In this document: positions 1 to 10,689 of the stretch, in pieces
How the letters are laid out: the number at the start of each line of letters is the position of its first letter
Numbering within the stretch: position 1 is the first letter of the stretch
From: Atrina japonica
Lineage: Eukaryota; Mollusca; Bivalvia; Pterioida; Pinnidae
Length of the DNA: 64,000 nt
Reading direction: 5' to 3'
Assembly: GCA_030159075.1 (NCBI GenBank)
Contig: BROG01000818.1
Coordinates: forward strand, 124,001 to 188,000
Translations under genes and position numbers: made by a program
Notes under the pieces: model-generated
The model's database searches: none
Told to the model about the DNA's origin: nothing
The model's input: the letters and a program-made list of their open reading frames with translations, nothing else

Positions 1-1010
1 TCACAGATGTCAGATATACAGAAATGTCACAGTACAATCATGTGTGATAGATGCCAATTCACAGATGTCAGATATACAGAAATGTCATAGTACAATAAAG
101 TGTGATAGATGCTAATTCACAGATGTCAGATATACAGAAATGTCATAGTACAATAAAGTGTGATAGGTGCCAATTCACAGATGTCAGATATACAGAAATG
201 TCATAGTACAATCATGTGTGATAGATGCCAATTCACAGATGTCAGATATACAGAAATGTCATAGTACAATCATGTGTGATAGATGCCAATTCACAGATGT
301 CAGATATACAGAAATATCATAGTACAATAAAGTGTGATAGATGCCAATTCACAGATGTCAGATATACAGAAATGTCACAGTACAATAAAGTGTGATAGAT
401 GCCAATTCACAGATGTCAGATATACAGAAATGTCACAGTACAATAAAGTGTGATAGATGCCAATTCACAGATGTCAGATATACAAAAATGTCATAGTACA
501 ATAAAGTGTGATAGATGCCAATTCACAGATGTCAGATATACAGAAATGTCATAGTACAATCATGTGTGATAGATGCCAATTCACAGATGTCAGATATACA
601 GAAATGTCATAGTACAATAAAGTGTGATAGATGCCAATTCACAGATGTCAGATATACAGAAATGTCACAGTACAATCATGTGTGATAGATGCCAATTCAC
701 AGATGTCAGATATACAGAAATGTCATAGTACAATAAAGTGTGATAGATGCCAATTCACAGATGTCAGATATACAGAAATGTCACAGTACAATCATCTGTA
801 GTAGGTGATAATTCACAGGATTCAGATATACAGAAATGTCACAGTACAACCATGTGTGGTAGATGATAATTCACAGGATTCAGATATACAGAAATGTCAC
901 AGTACAACCATGTGTGGTAGATAATAATTCACATGTGTAAGATATACAGAAATGTCACAGTACAATTATCTGTAGTAGGTGAAAATTCACAGGATTCAGA
1001 TATACATATA
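1..1010. repeat. 58-bp tandem array (minisatellite/satellite), about 17 copies, cut by window edge
   Basis: The unit begins TCACAGATGTCAGATATACA and returns every 58 bp from base 1. Two unit variants alternate irregularly: one carries CAATCATG, the other CAATAAAG. The last four or so copies (from about 790) are degraded, with ACAGGATTCAG replacing ACAGATGTCAG. Decay at one edge with homogeneous units further in is usual for an array edge. The array runs off the left of the window, so its full length is unknown. It lies downstream of the last visible alpha2 collagen exon, probably in the next intron. Confidence 0.95.
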
Positions 1011-1946
1011 TCATACTACATGTAATATGATAAGTAAGAACTGTGGAATTTTATTTTCATTCATTTTACTATCACCATTACTATCAACAATAATTGTATT
1101 TGTGTATTGTGAATTGTAACAGCAAACATATTGTAACTGTCAAGGAGAGAGTCTAGATACAATGTATCGTGATTAGTAAAAGACCACTTGCAATTATCTG
1201 AAGTTTGGGCTATGCATGAATTTGTCCTGTCTAGCAGTAAAGCCTGTAAGCTTTTGCAGCTGTGGTCAAAGCAGATTCGCTTGACCACATGTGGTTGTTG
1301 TGTTTACACACTCTGCAAAATCATATCTGCAAAGTGGGAGAAAGTAAACAAAGTGGAGAGTCTGAGATCTTGAGATCTTGGTGCTGTTGCTTTATATTGT
1401 ATTTATTGCATTTGCTGTTTCTTACAGACTGATATTACAAAATAAAAGGGACAGAAGAAATATATGGGAAGGACCATGGACTCTATGAAGAGATCATTAT
1501 GGTGCCCATCACACATTAATAGGGAAACTATCTAGGCCTACTGAAGATGGAGACAATTATAGAAACTTTGTGAGGATGAAGAGAGTCTCCTACAGAGAGT
1601 CTCCCCTTTGATACAAAAAGACACTGATGAGGATGAGCATGCTAGATAAACCATGACCTTGTCACTGATTTGTCAGTTCCATCTGCCTTTGCAGACCAGA
1701 TAAAACAGTTTCTATTTGCTTTGTCAAACAGATCTGACTGCAGATGCCTAGTTTACATGGTATGTTTTACCGCCATTTAACTGAAAGTATTGCCGCACAT
1801 CTTTTCTTTGACACTGCATACTATTATGACAAATCATGATAGAATGTAACAACTTGAAAAAGGATCTATCGAGATAAAAACAGGTGAAAAGGTAGCTTTA
1901 AGAAGTTCTGTAAAGTTCTTGCATAAACTGTATAAAACCCACTTAC
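1011..1946. other. No gene seen; probable alpha2 collagen intron
   Basis: This stretch lies beyond the donor of the leftmost visible collagen exon. It has no Gly-X-Y coding stretch on either strand. Short open frames at 1061-1288 and 1188-1373 resemble nothing known. The gene is unfinished here, so the stretch is most likely part of its next intron. Confidence 0.6.
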
Positions 1947-2009
1947 ACGAGGTCCGAATGGTCCATCAAATCCAGGTGGACCTAATGGTCCTTCTTGCCC
2001 AGGAGAACC
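1947..2009 (-). CDS. COL4A2: Type IV collagen alpha2-like, coding exon 9 (63 nt)
   Basis: Translates to 21 residues of perfect Gly-X-Y starting GSPGQEGPLG and ending GPFGPR. It is bounded by a TTTTTCAG acceptor and a GTAAGTGG donor, both phase 0. It begins with a complete glycine codon like every helical exon of this gene. It is the last exon visible before the left edge. An additional short exon between this one and exon 8 cannot be excluded by reading alone. Confidence 0.93.
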
Positions 2010-2209
2010 CTGAAAAAGAAAGAAACATCGATGTCATGTAAACCGTAAGTTACAAAGACAGTCAGAGACATGATAAATATAAGTCTGTGTCTTTGTTTGG
2101 AACAAATTGGTGGGATAAAAAAGACTGAAACTGTCTTAACTTAAAATACAATTTTCCAATGTAATCATTATTCAAATTCAGACTGTATTCTAACTACAGG
2201 GAAATTTGT

Positions 2210-2383
2210 GTTTATAGACCCCCTTCAGGACACATCAAAACCTGTCTTTATAGGGAGGTGGTCTTTTTATACAGAGGTTGATTTGTACACAAATGATACA
2301 ATTGGGGACAGCAAAAAATGATCTTTTTGACCAGGTGGTCTTTATATACAAAGGTGGTCGTTAAAGCAAGTTTTACTGTATAA
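2210..2383 (+). mobile_element. Family A MITE-like element (diverged copy)
   Basis: Shares GGTGGTCTTTATACAGAGG, a TTGTACACAAATG segment and a terminal AAAGCAAGTTTTACTGT with copies at 16414-16605, 28222-28399 and 38880-39014. It lacks a clear left terminus. It is non-coding and sits in an intron. Confidence 0.65.
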
Positions 2384-2662
2384 ATTATTTGAAGGACCTC
2401 TGATAGTTTTCTAGAGATAAGTTTGTTTTTGGTCATATACGGTAAATCCTGTTTTCTTCACACGAATATTATTTACACATAATTTCACTAGAGCTTTAAC
2501 GACCACCTTTATATACAAAGGTGGTCGTTAAAGCAAGTTTTACTGTATAAATTATTTGAAGGACCTCTGATAGTTTTCTAGAGATAAGTTTGTTTTTGGT
2601 CATATACGGTAAATCCTGTTTTCTTCACACGAATATTATTTACACATAATTTCACTAGAGCT
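2340..2662. repeat. 156-bp direct duplication (offset 167 bp)
   Basis: Bases 2340-2495 recur at 2507-2662 with essentially no differences, separated by 11 bp. The duplicated block starts inside the family A element and runs into unique flank. The near-identity suggests a recent local duplication or an assembly artefact. Confidence 0.9.
2493..2534. repeat. 42-bp near-perfect palindrome at the duplication junction
   Basis: GCTTTAACGACCACCTTT on the left is the reverse complement of AAAGGTGGTCGTTAAAGC on the right. The arms meet over a few TA bases. The palindrome exists only at the junction between the two 156-bp copies. Confidence 0.88.
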
Positions 2663-2925
2663 CTGGCTCATAAATATAAATTTCTTGCTTAATTTTCTAA
2701 CCTGATAATGAAAGTGAAATTGAAAGACAGAATGCAATATTCTTGGACTTGGTTCTTGCCAACAGATATAAAATATCAAAGGAATGAAAGTCCTGAAAGG
2801 CAAGTCCTTTGTCAAATCTGAATTGGTGAATTTATAAAAGAATATATATCTGTACGGACATGCAGTTACTGTTTAACCTGGGAATATACATCCTTGATCT
2901 ACTAAAATCAGAAATTAGTATAGGG

Positions 2926-3209
2926 TTGTTTGTTTGTTTACTGTTGTTTAACGTCCCACTCAAGAATCTTTCACTCATATGGAGACGTCACCAAATGCCG
3001 GCAAAGGGCTTCAAATTTTGACCTATGCTCGGCACTTACCGCCATTGAGCAGTGAGGGTTCTTTAACATGCTGACACCTACTGCAACACAGGACCTCAAG
3101 TTTACTGTCTCATCCGAAGGACAGGAAACCAACCTGCTGCCAGCTGGACTCGAACTCCCGACCTCACAATCAAGAGTCGAGCACGCTACCGACTGAGCCA
3201 GCCCGGCTC
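2926..3209 (-). mobile_element. SINE E, tRNA-headed, minus orientation
   Basis: Read on the minus strand it starts GAGCCGGGCTGGCTCAGTCG (a tRNA-like box A). Box B follows as a GTTCGAGTCC-type sequence, then a non-tRNA body, and it ends in a (CAAA)n-like tail at about 2926-2940. Copies of the same family lie at 9601-9891, 24047-24227, 46690-46983 and 61244-61511. Such tRNA-derived SINEs are known from bivalves. Confidence 0.85.
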
Positions 3210-3930
3210 AATAAGTATAGGCTGTTGTATACCATGGTACATCTTTAAACCAAAACATTTATTTGAAATATAAGAAATTAGTGGATGCTTATTTTTGATT
3301 ATGCATCAGTAGAAATTTAATTGTCATTACAAAACAGCAGACATACAGAGTCGGACTTAGATTTACATGTACAGTCATGGGACATATATATTTGTCACTT
3401 ATGTTATTTTCTTCTTTGTTTTATATAAAACCAACAATTTTTAAATGCACACAGAATCCACTAATTAGAGCAATATTTCAAATATTTTAAGTTTACATGA
3501 AGGAAATTGAATTATTTTTTTTAATCATTTTGAAATTTAGGTATGCTTTTGTTTATTTTGAGAAAATAATTATTCTGTGGAACATAAAATTACTTCAGGT
3601 AAATTTTGACATATTTCATTAGACTGAAAATACTGTCATTTCTGTAAATAAACATGACAATTTAAAAATGCATATATATTTTAGAAATATGAAATTGTTA
3701 ATATTTATTATGAGTTCACATCAGAACACAGGTGTAAGGAAGATAACTTTTGTAATGAAGTACAATAATGGTATGATACAATGGACTTTCGAAAATATCA
3801 TTTCACGATTACATTTATATACTGCGTTTTGTGAACATATAGTCCTGCGAAAAATTTCCAGATTTAATTAAAGTAACTAAATGAAAATTGAAAGTACAAG
3901 TGACTTTCCTGAATTTACAATAATACTCAC

Positions 3931-3966
3931 CTGTGATCCTTGTTGTCCTTCTCTTCCTGGTTCACC
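3931..3966 (-). CDS. COL4A2: Type IV collagen alpha2-like, coding exon 8 (36 nt)
   Basis: Twelve residues, GEPGREGQQGSQ, all in Gly-X-Y register. The acceptor is TTTTTCAG and the donor GTGAGTAT, both phase 0. It is the shortest helical exon seen here, and continuity of register with exons 7 and 9 supports it. Confidence 0.9.
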
Positions 3967-4156
3967 CTGAAAAATTAGGGAACAGTAAAGATATTGTAAG
4001 ATCTTACTCAATGAAAAACAATGACAACCCTGAACTTTAGGATTGTGAAAATTGAAATGAAGATTATTTCACCTTCTTTTAATTAATTAAAATAATCAGA
4101 ACTGTCTTACTCTGATTAAGATATTATTTAGTTTAAGTGAACACTACTATAAAAGA

Positions 4157-4221
<65 letters not shown>

Positions 4222-4505
4222 TAATAATAATAATAATAATAAAACATTTCTTAGATAAGTAACACTGATAAATACTAGGTTTAATACACTTAACACTAAA
4301 GGTACATGGTGCACAGCATTCTATTTTAGCGAAGATCATCACCTAACAAAAACTGAACAAACGAAAAACATAAAAAAGATGTCTGTATCTTTGTTTAATT
4401 TCATAAAAACACTGCATTTAGTCACATTCCCTTTTCACTTTTGGTGAAAATCTTCAGTCGATAAATAAACCATCAATCATTATTAAGGTGTGGCATATTT
4501 CTTAC
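3967..4505. other. Alpha2 intron 7 with a trinucleotide microsatellite
   Basis: The intron contains a (TAA)n run at about 4157-4242 and nothing else I recognise. The open frame across the run (4133-4342, minus) is polyisoleucine and not credible as a protein. Confidence 0.85.
4157..4242. repeat. (TAA)n microsatellite
   Basis: About 28 TAA units with two single-base interruptions (AAC and ATG). Confidence 0.97.
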
Positions 4506-4628
4506 CTTTTGACCTTTAATGGGTATACCACCACTTGATGTTTCTCCTTTCTGACCTTTAAGACCTGGAAATCCGGGAGGTCCTACTGGACCAGGAAATC
4601 CTGGGGTTCCTGAATCACCGGGTTCTCC
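4506..4628 (-). CDS. COL4A2: Type IV collagen alpha2-like, coding exon 7 (123 nt), with helix interruption
   Basis: Forty-one residues that begin GEPGDSGTPG and follow directly on the CNGTQ exon. Residues 1-30 are regular Gly-X-Y and reach KGQKGET. Eight residues then break the register (SSGGIPIK), after which GQK resumes it. Interruptions soon after the 7S region are normal in type IV collagens. I recall human alpha2 also carrying one after a KGQKGE segment at this point. Splice sites are TATCCTAG and GTAAG, both phase 0. Confidence 0.93.
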
Positions 4629-4743
4629 CTAGGATATAGAAATTCTTTTATCAGACTCATTCTACTTGTAAAACACTGCATACTCATTGAAACATAACTT
4701 ATAGACTTATATAACAAGATTATAATAATTTTAGAGACTTTAC

Positions 4744-5545
4744 ATGAAAACATGCACACATACACAAAATCTCAAGCACACATTTATACATGTTCACTCA
4801 CATACACACAATGCTGACACACTCAATGCTGACTCTCTCATACACACAATGCTCACGCTCACACACATTTCTCACTTTCAAAATTACATAATGCTCACAC
4901 ATATACACAATGCTCATTCTCACATGCATACACAATGCTCACTCTCACATACATACACAATGCTCACTCTCATACATACAAAATGCTCACTCATATATAC
5001 ACAATGCTCATTCTCTCAAATATACACAATGCTCACTCTCACACATATAAAATGCTCACTCTCACATACATACACATTGCTCACTCTCACACAACTCACT
5101 AAAACACAAAGCTCACTCACACACATACACAATGCTCACTGACATACATATGCAATGCTCACTCCCACACATATGCAATGCTCACTCCCACACATATAAA
5201 ATGGTCACATTTACATATACATAATGCTCATTCTCTCACACATACACAATGCTCACTCTCACACACATACAAAATGCTCATTCTTACACACACAAACACA
5301 TTGATCACTCTCACTCAAAACTCACTCACACACAAAGCTTACTCACATATATACTGCTCATTCACACATATATATACTGCTCACTTACATACATGGCTAA
5401 CTCATACAAATACATGGCTAAGTCACACATATACAAATACTACTCACTCACACATACACAGTTAACTCACACACATATATTGCCCCTAACACACACTTAC
5501 ACACAACTCACTCACACACAAATTGTTCAGATACACAATGCTTAA
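4744..5545. repeat. Imperfect AC-rich minisatellite (CACATACACAATGCTCACTC-like units)
   Basis: Around 800 bp of degenerate units mixing (AC)n with an AATGCTCACTCTC core. Unit length varies at roughly 20-30 bp. Open frames on the plus strand are rich in His, Thr, Leu and Ser because of the repeat and are not genes. It starts 115 bp upstream (gene sense) of the exon 7 acceptor. Confidence 0.92.
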
Positions 5546-6187
5546 GCACACTGGGTATTATCCTAAAACAAGAAATTTAATTTTATCAATTTATTATTAT
5601 GATAAATTAATATGAAAAAAAAGATGTATTTGTGTATCAACATGCACTAACATAAAAAGGTTTGTACAGTTTATAAGATGTTTAATTGCAAGATTAATTA
5701 TGCATGTTTTTTTCCCCTTAAAATGCTAAATGTTATCTGAGCTTGAGTACTGAGTTGGTCAGTGGTAAGAGGCATGGGGTTCTGACCACTGGGTTACTGA
5801 GACCCCCTGGTCAGGATTTAGATGTATGTAAAACAAAGAAGTCTTGTGATTAAGTGAAAAACATCCTTGTGTTTGTGGCACTGTTCATCTAAACCATGAC
5901 TGTTAAGAAATAATATGACATGGAAAGACTGATAAGTAAGCTACTGACATCAGCTATTTTGTTTGCAGATTAAGTTATCTGTGTAATGGAAGCCTGCTGC
6001 TGAAGTAATTAATATTGCTGTGTAATTATCAAGTCAGCTGAAGCATATCAATTCCTCTCTGCAGTTGGTATAAGTATGTAGATAAGGGGATAGATATTGG
6101 GGAATATCAGTGCTATCAAAGGGAACCAAGCAGGGAAATATATCAACAAAAGGCTCAAATATTTACATAACCCATCAATGTACAAAT

Positions 6188-6269
6188 GTTTGAGAGAGAG
6201 AAAGATAGAGCGAGAGACAAAGAGAAAGAAAGACAAACTGATTGAAAAAGAGAAAATTAGTATATAAAG

Positions 6270-6314
<45 letters not shown>

Positions 6315-6315
6315 C
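6188..6315. repeat. GA-rich microsatellite tract
   Basis: A degenerate GAGA region that becomes a pure (GA)n run at about 6273-6312. The minus-strand frame over it (6048-6440) is a Ser/Leu/Tyr low-complexity artefact. Confidence 0.95.
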
Positions 6316-7663
6316 AAACTCAAATACTGGGCAGAGCAAAAGTGAAGAAAGAGAGATGAATAGTATGAGAAGATGGGGTGATATGTGATTAAATGGTTTA
6401 TGTACCCTGTAAGTTTACAATTCCCTGATGAAAACGCCATTAGATGCCTTACTGCCTGCCTAGGATGATGATTATTTGTTTAAGAATTCAGTTGTAGTAG
6501 GCAGTGGTAAAAATGAGAGAAAGAAGTAGAGAGTGAAACAGGAGACAGACAGAAACTATGTTAAAAAGAGGAAGAAAGAGAGACAGAAAGAGATTTTATG
6601 ATTTAAATATATGTTTATAATTTCCTGTTGTAAACCTGTGTAGAAAGCTGTCAGATACATGCTGGGTTGATGATATGTAAGTTTATCTTATTCTACCATC
6701 TGTGTAAATCAGAAATGGAGCAATCTGCCAAAAATAGGTCAATATGTATTTCTACAGCCCCAAATTCCTCTTGGCAAATTTAATACTCTACTTTTCAATC
6801 ATTTAAACAATACCAGGGTTTTTTCTGCTCTCAAGAAACAGGGGCCTGTACCTTTCCAATTGGGAATTTTGCAATGTTTTTCACAAATTGGGGAAAATCG
6901 AACAGCATTAGCAATATATCTGAAGATAAATTCTCTGATAATGTAGAGTTTGATTTATTCAAATTTACAAAGCTTGCTTAGCATCTTATTTGCTGTAGAA
7001 AACTTCAACTTCATTTTTTTTTTTGTCTTTTGAATTAATTATAGAAGGTTCTCCTTTAAAAATTGGGAATATTTTGAATTAAAAATGGAAATAAAATATT
7101 ACATTTTGCCATTGTGAATGAGGTCTTATACCAACAAAAAAAATGGAATGGCAAAAAAACTTAATACAATAGAAAATTCAATGGTTCCAGAAAAGCACCC
7201 TTGCTGGTTATTTCTATTTTACCAACTTAAGAAAATGGTGTTTAAATTCTACATTTTTTTTGCAAGAAAGTGCAGAGATGTCAATGTATGTACTTTTTGG
7301 TAAACCAGTATTTCATCTTGACCTCATAAGCTAAGGAATTTCAGAGTCAGTTTCACATAAATTCAACCATCAGAACTAAGATTGATGTTTACATTGAAAC
7401 TGACATTATTTATATTTCTATCTAAATGTAACCCTATCACATCAGATCATAGATAACCACAGAATCTAAACCATAAGTGCCTAAGTGTGATGGTTCTATA
7501 GGGCTTTCTGTGCTGTTTTATTTAAATTTTCACAGTTTATACTTAAAATGTGAGGGGTCATCATATGATCTATATTTGTCTGTGATTAATCAAGTGAAAA
7601 GTTTCTCAAGAATCATTTTATCAATCACATACATTTCACTTCAGTCTTAGACAATTTATTTTC

Positions 7664-7755
7664 ATTAACTCAACAACCCCTGAAAAACGATGGACTCTTC
7701 TGTAAATCAATGATTTAGGCCAGTCCAAATCTGTCTTTAGGGGTGAATGAGTTAA
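7664..7755. mobile_element. Family D hairpin MITE (~90 bp)
   Basis: Starts TTAACTCAACAACCCCTGAA and ends AGGGGTGAATGAGTTAA, so the ends form a stem. Its interior CCAGTCCAAAT and GTAAATCAATGA segments recur in six other copies in the window. Confidence 0.88.
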
Positions 7756-8418
7756 CAAGAAATTTATGAGTACATGGTCTATGCCATGGTAGGAAAAAAT
7801 ATTGTCTAGATGTTTAAGTGAACATAACCTAGTTTTTCAATTCTGTTTGACTTTTCCTTTTTGTTGTTTTACATCCTGCAAAAGTTTTTCACCTATATTG
7901 AGATTAAACAAAATAAATACCAAGGACATTGTACGTAAAGGTTACCAAGGGTTACTCACGTGGGTCTCGGTGACTTAACAATGTAGAACTTAAGAATTAA
8001 CACTTGATATATCTCTGATTCTAGCATGCTGGTTATTATTATTTCTTGAAGAAATATTTTATTTTTGTGCAAGTTTAAAATTTCCCTGAATACTTGATAC
8101 ATAATCTTAAAAACAGAGGAAGAAAAAAAATTTACCAATTTGAAATTAAAACCATACTTTCTCTTTTATAATTTGAACATTTCAATGATAAGAACTAGAC
8201 CTCAGAAATAAACATGATATCAACGACTAAAATAGAAATAGACAATATGCATACAGACTCAGGATAAAATACTAAGTCAGCAGTTTGGCCAGATCACATA
8301 CCATTTCACCAGATCAAGATGGAATATAAATATTTAAGGAACAGGCATCAACCAAGAATGTGATGATTCAGAAAAAGTGGAAATATAATTAGCACTGAGA
8401 ATTTGGTTTAAAACATAC

Positions 8419-8481
8419 CTGAGTGCCGTTACATCCGTCCATACCTGGGGGACCTCGAGGACCTGTGGGTCCAGGAACACC
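8419..8481 (-). CDS. COL4A2: Type IV collagen alpha2-like, coding exon 6 (63 nt), CNGTQ exon
   Basis: Twenty-one residues from GVPGPTG to the end at MDGCNGTQ. A cysteine plus an N-linked glycosylation sequon (NGT) at this position is a hallmark of the N-terminal helix of type IV collagen chains. Gln at the end matches alpha2 as I recall it, while Lys marks alpha1. The matching exon of the plus-strand gene is also 63 nt. The acceptor is CCTCATAG and the donor GTATGTTT, both phase 0. Confidence 0.95.
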
Positions 8482-9103
8482 CTATGAGGATAAAATGTTT
8501 TAATACATCAAAACATATTTCAGATAAAGTTCAGTAAAAATAAATAACTAAAAAACACACAAAATGAAAACCCCAAATGAAAATGCAGAATTAACAGAAT
8601 ACTGAGGAATATAATATAAATATTATTATTTAAGAATTTTCATACCTATTTATTTCAGTTTTGATTAATTACCAAAATACATTAGATTTTTCAAGATCCC
8701 ATTCAAAGATATTGTAATCGCTAGTCCATCAGAAGCATGGATCAGCAGGATAAAGATAAAAATGGAGGAAATGTTTATGGATGTGAAATTGCAGTTTGTT
8801 GCAAATTAATAATGATACATTATAATGACATATAATATTTGTCATGAATATGAGAATATTGCAATATGATATACAATTTATTATCAACAAGAACAGACAA
8901 ATTGCCATTGATAATAAGAAATATATTATACATTAAAACCATTTTAAGCTTTGAAACTGGAAATATTCAAGGGTGCTGGGGACATATGCTGAGAATGACA
9001 GGGTGCAACAATACAAGTAGGCCATGGTGATCCCTGAGAGAAAAAAATACTGCAAAAAAAATCAAAACACAAGTAAAGTAAGAAAATGAGAGAATATACT
9101 TAC
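8482..9103. other. Alpha2 intron 5: nothing recognised
   Basis: An AT-rich 622-bp intron with no repeat family or coding signal that I can identify. Confidence 0.8.
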
Positions 9104-9148
9104 TGGGATGCCATTAATACCTGGGAATCCGGGCATACCCATTTTACC
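9104..9148 (-). CDS. COL4A2: Type IV collagen alpha2-like, coding exon 5 (45 nt)
   Basis: Fifteen residues, GKMGMPGFPGINGIP, in perfect Gly-X-Y. The acceptor is TATTTTCAG and the donor GTAAGTAT, both phase 0. It has the same length as exon 4 of the plus-strand alpha1-like gene. Confidence 0.94.
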
Positions 9149-10292
9149 CTGAAAATAACAAGTGATATATTGTTAGTGTTGATTTCAAATATAGGAAAAA
9201 TGTTTACCGTGAATTCATGTCAATTTTACTCTGTAACTGGGCTGAGTAAATGTACATACAAGTGTTTGATTATTTTTTAGTGTTCTGATAACACAAAACT
9301 TTTTTTTCAAATTTATCTCCAATTTTTACAATGAATTAATATTTTCTTTAATTCAGAAATTGCAATATTTTAATTTTTACTGGTATAAATATGATGACAT
9401 TTTAGTTTTTAAAAAATTGCATTATTGATCATTTTCAATAAGAATTCTGAATTAAAATTTCCTTATCCAGAACTGATTTTCCTCAAATAATTTAAAATCT
9501 TCTGTAAAAGTTTCAAACTTATATCAGTCTATATTTCCAAGTGTAAATGCATCAACTGAATAAACTTTTCACTTCTAAAAGGACAGTCTTTAAAGTTTAA
9601 CCTAAATGGTTTGTTTGTTGTTGTTTAACATCCCACCCAAGAATCTTTCACTCATATGGAGACTTCACCAAATGCCAGTGAAGGGCTTCAAATTTTGGCT
9701 TACGGCCATTGAGCAGTGAGTTTCTTTAACGTGCCGACACCTACTGTGACACGGAACCTTGGTTTTTACTGTCTCATCGAAAGGACAGGAAACCAACCTG
9801 TCGCTGGCTGGACCCAAACTCATAACCTCACGATCAAGAGTCGAGTTGAGCGCGCTACCGACTGAGCCAGGCCAGCTCCTAAATGGTTTGTGATTCATAT
9901 ATAATTACATAACTCGAGCCATCAAATAATATAAATACATCTGGCATTTGAACTTTAAGGTCAAAGATGAAGGTCATGGTAAAACAATGAAGTTCATAGC
10001 CAACTAATGTCATCATGTCCTATCACCATATGAAGTTGCATGGTGATAAGCTAAACAACAGTCTTAACACTGAGCAGTGGTGCTAAACCAAATTGAGGTT
10101 GAGAGACAGGTGGACAGACATCATCAATTCATAGACCATTATTTGTTTTGCAATCCAGTAATTTTAAATCTTTACTAAATTCTTCATGATTAGGTTTTAG
10201 AGATAAATGGGTTACATACTAGTGAACTATTGTTATATTTCATTGTAATACAGTTCAAAGAAATGAGATTGATATCAACAGAAAATACTTAC
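9149..10292. other. Alpha2 intron 4: one SINE, otherwise AT-rich
   Basis: Holds the SINE E copy at 9601-9891. The flanks 9149-9600 and 9892-10292 show nothing I recognise. Confidence 0.8.
9601..9891 (-). mobile_element. SINE E, full-length, with 14-bp target-site duplications
   Basis: CCTAAATGGTTTGT at 9601-9614 is repeated exactly at 9878-9891 and flanks the element. On the minus strand a tRNA-like head lies at about 9877-9790, followed by the body and a CAAACAA-type tail at the left. Intact duplications imply a fairly recent retroposition. Confidence 0.9.
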
Positions 10293-10427
10293 TCGATTTC
10301 CTTTTGGACCAATTGGCCCCATAAAACCTGGTTCACCTTTCATTCCCTTAGGTCCGGGCAATCCTTCCATTCCAGGATATCCTTGATTTCCTTGTGGTCC
10401 AGGGGGTCCAATAGATCCGGGAGAACC
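10293..10427 (-). CDS. COL4A2: Type IV collagen alpha2-like, coding exon 4 (135 nt)
   Basis: Forty-five residues of uninterrupted Gly-X-Y, from [10 protein letters not shown] to GPIGPKGNR, directly after the 7S cysteine exon. Splice sites are TATCACAG and GTAAGTAT, both phase 0. The equivalent exon in the plus-strand gene is also exactly 135 nt. Lys-rich [10 protein letters not shown] patches are typical hydroxylysine and cross-link contexts. Confidence 0.96.
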
Positions 10428-10689
10428 CTGTGATACATGTATAACATTACAATTTTCAGGCACTGGTATGAAACATTAAGGGGTGGGTAAACAAAGTTTA
10501 CACAATAATTTGTTTAATGAAGATATTCTGTATTGAAATGTTGTTTATCTCACATAGATGGAACCATAAAAAAAATATTGTTAGATACAAATATTGTCTC
10601 ATAGACAACAACTTACATATTGTAGAATATATCTGAATGTGCATAATAATCAGTTCTACATCATAGTATTGAATGTATAATAAGTCAGA

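Larger units (their letters stand above)
2010..3930. other. Alpha2 intron 8: repeat-filled, no gene
   Basis: The intron holds a family A element, a 156-bp tandem duplication and a SINE E copy, listed separately. The remainder (about 2663-2925 and 3210-3930) is AT-rich with no coding signal that I recognise. Confidence 0.8.
4629..8418. other. Alpha2 intron 6: AC-rich and GA-rich repeats, one hairpin MITE, no gene
   Basis: About 3.8 kb. It contains the 4744-5545 minisatellite, the 6188-6315 GA tract and a family D MITE at 7664-7755. Stretches 5546-6187, 6316-7663 and 7756-8418 show only AT-rich sequence. No collagen exon was found in them. Confidence 0.8.

Noticed and set aside
1..1010. CRISPR-like array of regular repeats
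   Set aside because: Units are contiguous 58-bp copies without unique spacers, in a eukaryotic intron-rich context.
2926..3209. Possible tRNA gene from box A and box B matches
   Set aside because: It is the head of a dispersed SINE family. It lacks a proper acceptor stem, and the same sequence recurs with truncations and target duplications.
4744..5545. His/Thr/Ser-rich open frames
   Set aside because: Low-complexity AC-rich repeat in an intron.
6048..6440. 130-codon minus-strand frame with Ser-Leu repeats suggesting membrane segments
   Set aside because: It results from a (GA)n tract, and the hydrophobic runs are a composition effect.
10275..10463. A stand-alone collagen-like small protein on the minus strand
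   Set aside because: It is alpha2 exon 4 read through both splice sites. The Gly-X-Y part is exactly bounded by AG and GT.
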